Shown: piece after piece, positions 61,356-64,000 of the stretch | Numbering within the stretch: position 1 is the stretch's first letter | Layout: the number at the start of each line of letters is the position of its first letter | NCBI RefSeq assembly: GCF_013488225.1 | Contig: NZ_CP041241.1 | Span: 1,364,001 to 1,428,000, forward strand | DNA: 64,000 nt | Reading direction: 5' to 3' | Source: Sinorhizobium mexicanum | GTDB taxonomy: Bacteria > Pseudomonadota > Alphaproteobacteria > Rhizobiales > Rhizobiaceae | Translations under genes and position numbers: made by a program | Notes under the pieces: generated by a model | Database searches by the model: none | What the model was told of the DNA's origin: nothing | Seen by the model: only the letters and a program-made list of their open reading frames with translations

Positions 61356-63986
61356 ATGCAGCCGCCCAAAGCAACCTACCGCCTGCAATTTCGAAACGGG
61401 ATGGACTTCGCAAAAGCCGTGGAGTTGGTCCCCCATCTCGTCGGCCTCGGCATATCCCATCTGTACGCCTCGCCGATATTTTCCGCCGTGCGTGGCTCGA
61501 CGCATGGCTACGACGTCATCGACTTTAACGAGATCGAGCCCGCACTGGGCGGTCGCGAGGGTTTCTCGCGGCTGGTCCACGAGTTGAACGCGCAAGGGCT
61601 TGGAATAATCCTGGACGTCGTCCCGAACCACATGGCTGCGAGCCTCGATAACGAATGGTGGCACAGCGTCATCGAATCGGGCCGTTCCAGTGCCTTCGCC
61701 GATCATTTTGACATCGACTGGCAGTCGCCTCTCACCTTACCCTTCCTGGGACGGTCTTTTGAGGAAGAGCTCGCCGCCGGCAACATCCGGCTCGCCCTCG
61801 ACCGCAAGCGCAATTGCCTGGCGCTCATGTATTACGACGCGCTCTATCCGCTCAATCCGGCCACCTATCCGGCAATTCTGAGGGCAGCGAACTCCGCTCT
61901 CGAAAGGATCTGCGCCATTGCCGCAGCGGCCGGACCAACGGGTATCGCACATCTTCATTCGGCAGTTTCTTCGATTGTGAAGGCGTCCGCGGTCGCCGCC
62001 GAGCTCGACGAATTTCTCGAACAACTCTCCGCCGACAAGGATCATCTGCGGCGCCTGCATCAGATGCAGGCTTGGCGGCTTACGAGCTGGAAGACTGCGC
62101 GGGACCAGCTGAGCTATCGCCGGTTCTTCGAGATAGCCGGTCTCATCGGCATGCGAGTCGAAGATCCATCCGTTTTCGAGGACACCCATCGACTGACTCT
62201 GGACCTCGTCCAGGGGGGCTTGGTTGAAGGACTTCGGGTCGATCACATCGACGGTCTCGCCGATCCCGAAGCCTATCTTCACAGGCTGCGGCAGCACGCA
62301 GGCAACAGCACCTACATCGTCGTCGAGAAGATATTGGGAGTGAATGAAACGCTGCCGCAGGATTGGCCCGTCGACGGCACCACAGGCTACGAGTTCATCT
62401 CCGCCCTGGCCGAGCTTCTGACCAACGAGCAGTCTTCTGCCCGGCTTTCGAGCGAGGCACGAAGATCGGCGGCGGAAAAGGCGGTCCTCGATTGCAAGCT
62501 GCAGCTACTGAGCCACAATTTCAACGCCGAAGCCACGCGGCTCGCCAGACTTGCCGCGCTCATCGAAAACAACGGCGGCTCCTCGCATCCCAACGGCCGC
62601 ATCATCGAAGCCGTTCGTCGGTTGATCGCAGCACTACCGATCTACCGGACCTATGTCAGCGACCGCGGCGTAGCCGAGCGCGACGGCCGCATCCTCGACG
62701 AAATGGAATTGAACGCTTTGACCGCAGCGCCGGTTGCCGGCGCCGAAATTGCCCTCATCATTGCCGCGCTGAAATCAAGGAGTGGCTTGGCGAATCGAAA
62801 ACCGCAATCCGAGTTCCGTACGCGCTTTCAGCAATTGAGCGGCGCCGTCATGGCCAAGGCGGTCGAGGATACCTTCTTCTACAGAAGGACCGACTATCTC
62901 GCGGCGAATGAGGTGGGGGCCGATCCTTTCTGGAGACCGGGGGGCACCGACCGCTTTCATGAGATGATGCAGGATCGCGCCCGCGACATGCCAAACGGCC
63001 TGTCGGCAACGTCGACGCATGACACCAAGCGCGGTGAGGACGCACGTGCCCGTCTCTATGCGGTGAGCGAGGCACCGGACGTCTGGACAGCCTCGGTCGC
63101 GCGCTGGCACGACATGAATGCCGCACGGATCCGCCGTTCCCCGGGTGGCGGCGCGCCGGAAGCCTCGGTGGAGCAGTTCCTCTACCAGAGCCTGCTTGGC
63201 ATCTGGCCTATCAACTCCTCTTTCGACGAAGACGAATTTTCCGCTTTACGCGAGCGTCTTTGCGGATTTGCCGTTAAGGCGCTCCGGGAAGCAAAACTCA
63301 GGACGAGTTGGGAGTCTCCGGATGAGTACTACGAAACGGCAGTGACGGCGTTTCTCTCTGACCTCCTCGATTTGCAGAACCGAACCTTTTTCGAAGACTT
63401 TGGGAGAGCGGCGAGGCCTTTCATCCAGGCCGGCTTGATCAACAGCCTCTCGCAAACCCTGGTCAAACTGACCGCACCGGGCGTTCCGGATGTTTATCAA
63501 GGCAGCGAGCGTCTCGACGTCAGCCTCGTCGATCCTGATAACCGCCGGCCTTTTTCACCACATCCGTCATCGCCCGCCCTTCCGCACGTGCCGACCGCGA
63601 GTACCTTCGAAGACTGCAAGCAAACGCTGATCGGAATATGCCTGAATCATCGTCGAAACAGGGGCTCGAATCTGCTGATGAGAGGCGGCTATATTCCCTT
63701 GCAAGTACGAGGCCCCGCCTCCCGCCACGCAGCCGCTTTCATGCGCCACACCGAGAACGACTTTTCAATCACGGTGGTCCCGCGCCTCATATTCCGCCAT
63801 ACGGACGGGGACCGGCTGTCCGTTCTCCCGGGCCTCTGGAAGGACACCTGTCTCGTATGGCCCGATGGCCGCGATCTCATGCGCTTGCGAAACCTCGCCA
63901 CAGGCGACCTCGTCGAACCTCATCACCATCTTCCTGTGGCGGATGTGCTACGCGGCTTCGCCGTTGCCTTCCTTGTTCCGGCGTGA
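61356..63986 (+). CDS. treY: Malto-oligosyltrehalose synthase
   Basis: 876 residues with GH13-type motifs: an opening ATYRLQFRNGMDFAKAVE, region I LDVVPNHMA, region II with the nucleophile in GLRVDHIDGLADPEAYLHRLR, region III TYIVVEKILG and region IV SATSTHDTKRGEDARARL. GVPDVYQGSE near the end is also typical of TreY. It turns the reducing end of maltodextrins into a trehalosyl unit, which TreZ releases as trehalose. No TreZ or GlgX is visible upstream; they may lie beyond the right edge. The ATG has no clear ribosome binding site but gives the usual N-terminus. Confidence 0.93.
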   Translation: MQPPKATYRLQFRNGMDFAKAVELVPHLVGLGISHLYASPIFSAVRGSTHGYDVIDFNEIEPALGGREGFSRLVHELNAQGLGIILDVVPNHMAASLDNEWWHSVIESGRSSAFADHFDIDWQSPLTLPFLGRSFEEELAAGNIRLALDRKRNCLALMYYDALYPLNPATYPAILRAANSALERICAIAAAAGPTGIAHLHSAVSSIVKASAVAAELDEFLEQLSADKDHLRRLHQMQAWRLTSWKTARDQLSYRRFFEIAGLIGMRVEDPSVFEDTHRLTLDLVQGGLVEGLRVDHIDGLADPEAYLHRLRQHAGNSTYIVVEKILGVNETLPQDWPVDGTTGYEFISALAELLTNEQSSARLSSEARRSAAEKAVLDCKLQLLSHNFNAEATRLARLAALIENNGGSSHPNGRIIEAVRRLIAALPIYRTYVSDRGVAERDGRILDEMELNALTAAPVAGAEIALIIAALKSRSGLANRKPQSEFRTRFQQLSGAVMAKAVEDTFFYRRTDYLAANEVGADPFWRPGGTDRFHEMMQDRARDMPNGLSATSTHDTKRGEDARARLYAVSEAPDVWTASVARWHDMNAARIRRSPGGGAPEASVEQFLYQSLLGIWPINSSFDEDEFSALRERLCGFAVKALREAKLRTSWESPDEYYETAVTAFLSDLLDLQNRTFFEDFGRAARPFIQAGLINSLSQTLVKLTAPGVPDVYQGSERLDVSLVDPDNRRPFSPHPSSPALPHVPTASTFEDCKQTLIGICLNHRRNRGSNLLMRGGYIPLQVRGPASRHAAAFMRHTENDFSITVVPRLIFRHTDGDRLSVLPGLWKDTCLVWPDGRDLMRLRNLATGDLVEPHHHLPVADVLRGFAVAFLVPA

Positions 63987-64000
63987 CTGGAGCGGACAGC

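Noticed and set aside
61171..61587. Plus-strand frame overlapping the treY start
   Set aside because: It runs into treY in a different frame and has no domain or ribosome binding site.

Overview
The window looks like part of a large replicon (chromosome or megaplasmid/chromid) of a Sinorhizobium/Ensifer-type rhizobium. The basis is a high-GC coding style, dense ABC-transporter operons with AsnC/GntR/IclR/LysR regulators, a DUF982 gene, paired Hsp20 genes with structured leaders, and several short palindromic intergenic repeats of the kind spread through rhizobial genomes. The replicon assignment is inference. No rRNA, tRNA, CRISPR array, transposase or integrase was seen.

Layout: (1) 64-5393, GntR and AsnC regulators followed by an amine/amino-acid catabolic set (aldehyde dehydrogenase, class III aminotransferase, MDR oxidoreductase), then a broken second copy of the aminotransferase 3' end (5465-5930). 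(2) 6021-12037, minus strand: a VOC protein and a sugar ABC uptake operon headed by a Gfo/Idh/MocA dehydrogenase. (3) 12233-16088, an OsmF/YehZ-type osmoprotectant ABC operon. (4) 16310-20342, a DUF4126 membrane protein, a mercuric-reductase-like flavoprotein, a dimethylargininase, a CMD-like protein and an OsmC protein. (5) 20490-27094, a peptide/nickel-class ABC importer split around a divergent promoter, with an XRE-cupin regulator and a GAF protein. (6) 27188-32169, a FucU/RbsD mutarotase and a deoR-deoC-ALDH16 deoxyribose set. (7) 32560-40411, a bacterial alpha-2-macroglobulin with penicillin-binding protein 1C. (8) 40511-42197, DUF982 and two Hsp20 chaperones. (9) 42261-48202, the glyoxylate-to-glycerate pathway (gcl, hyi, glxR, glycerate kinase) with a divergent IclR regulator. 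(10) 48277-56095, a LysR regulator and a six-gene minus-strand cluster (ThDP enzyme, orphan TctC-type binding protein, aldehyde dehydrogenase, amidohydrolase, unknown protein, Rieske ferredoxin). (11) 56612-59196, purine catabolism (guaD, puuD). (12) 59438-63986, a LysR regulator, a secreted Gly-rich repeat protein and trehalose synthase treY.

Functional links: purine breakdown (guaD, puuD) leads through urate and allantoin to glyoxylate, which regions 9 and 11 would turn into 2-phosphoglycerate or 3-phosphoglycerate. Region 10 sits between them. A decayed IclR 3' remnant lies just beyond it at 56425-56603, and the intact IclR gene ends just before it. This makes region 10 look like a later insertion into a purine/glyoxylate block. 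I regard region 10 as the best candidate for an undescribed pathway in this window: a 2-oxo-acid decarboxylase plus aldehyde dehydrogenase, joined to an ACMSD-type amidohydrolase, a stand-alone Rieske ferredoxin and an uptake protein lacking its membrane partners.

Other points of note are an inverted repeat translated as part of pbpC, a near-match to the classical DeoR operator before deoC, a possible ATA start for the LysR gene at 48277, and an 18-bp coding minisatellite at 60600-60761.
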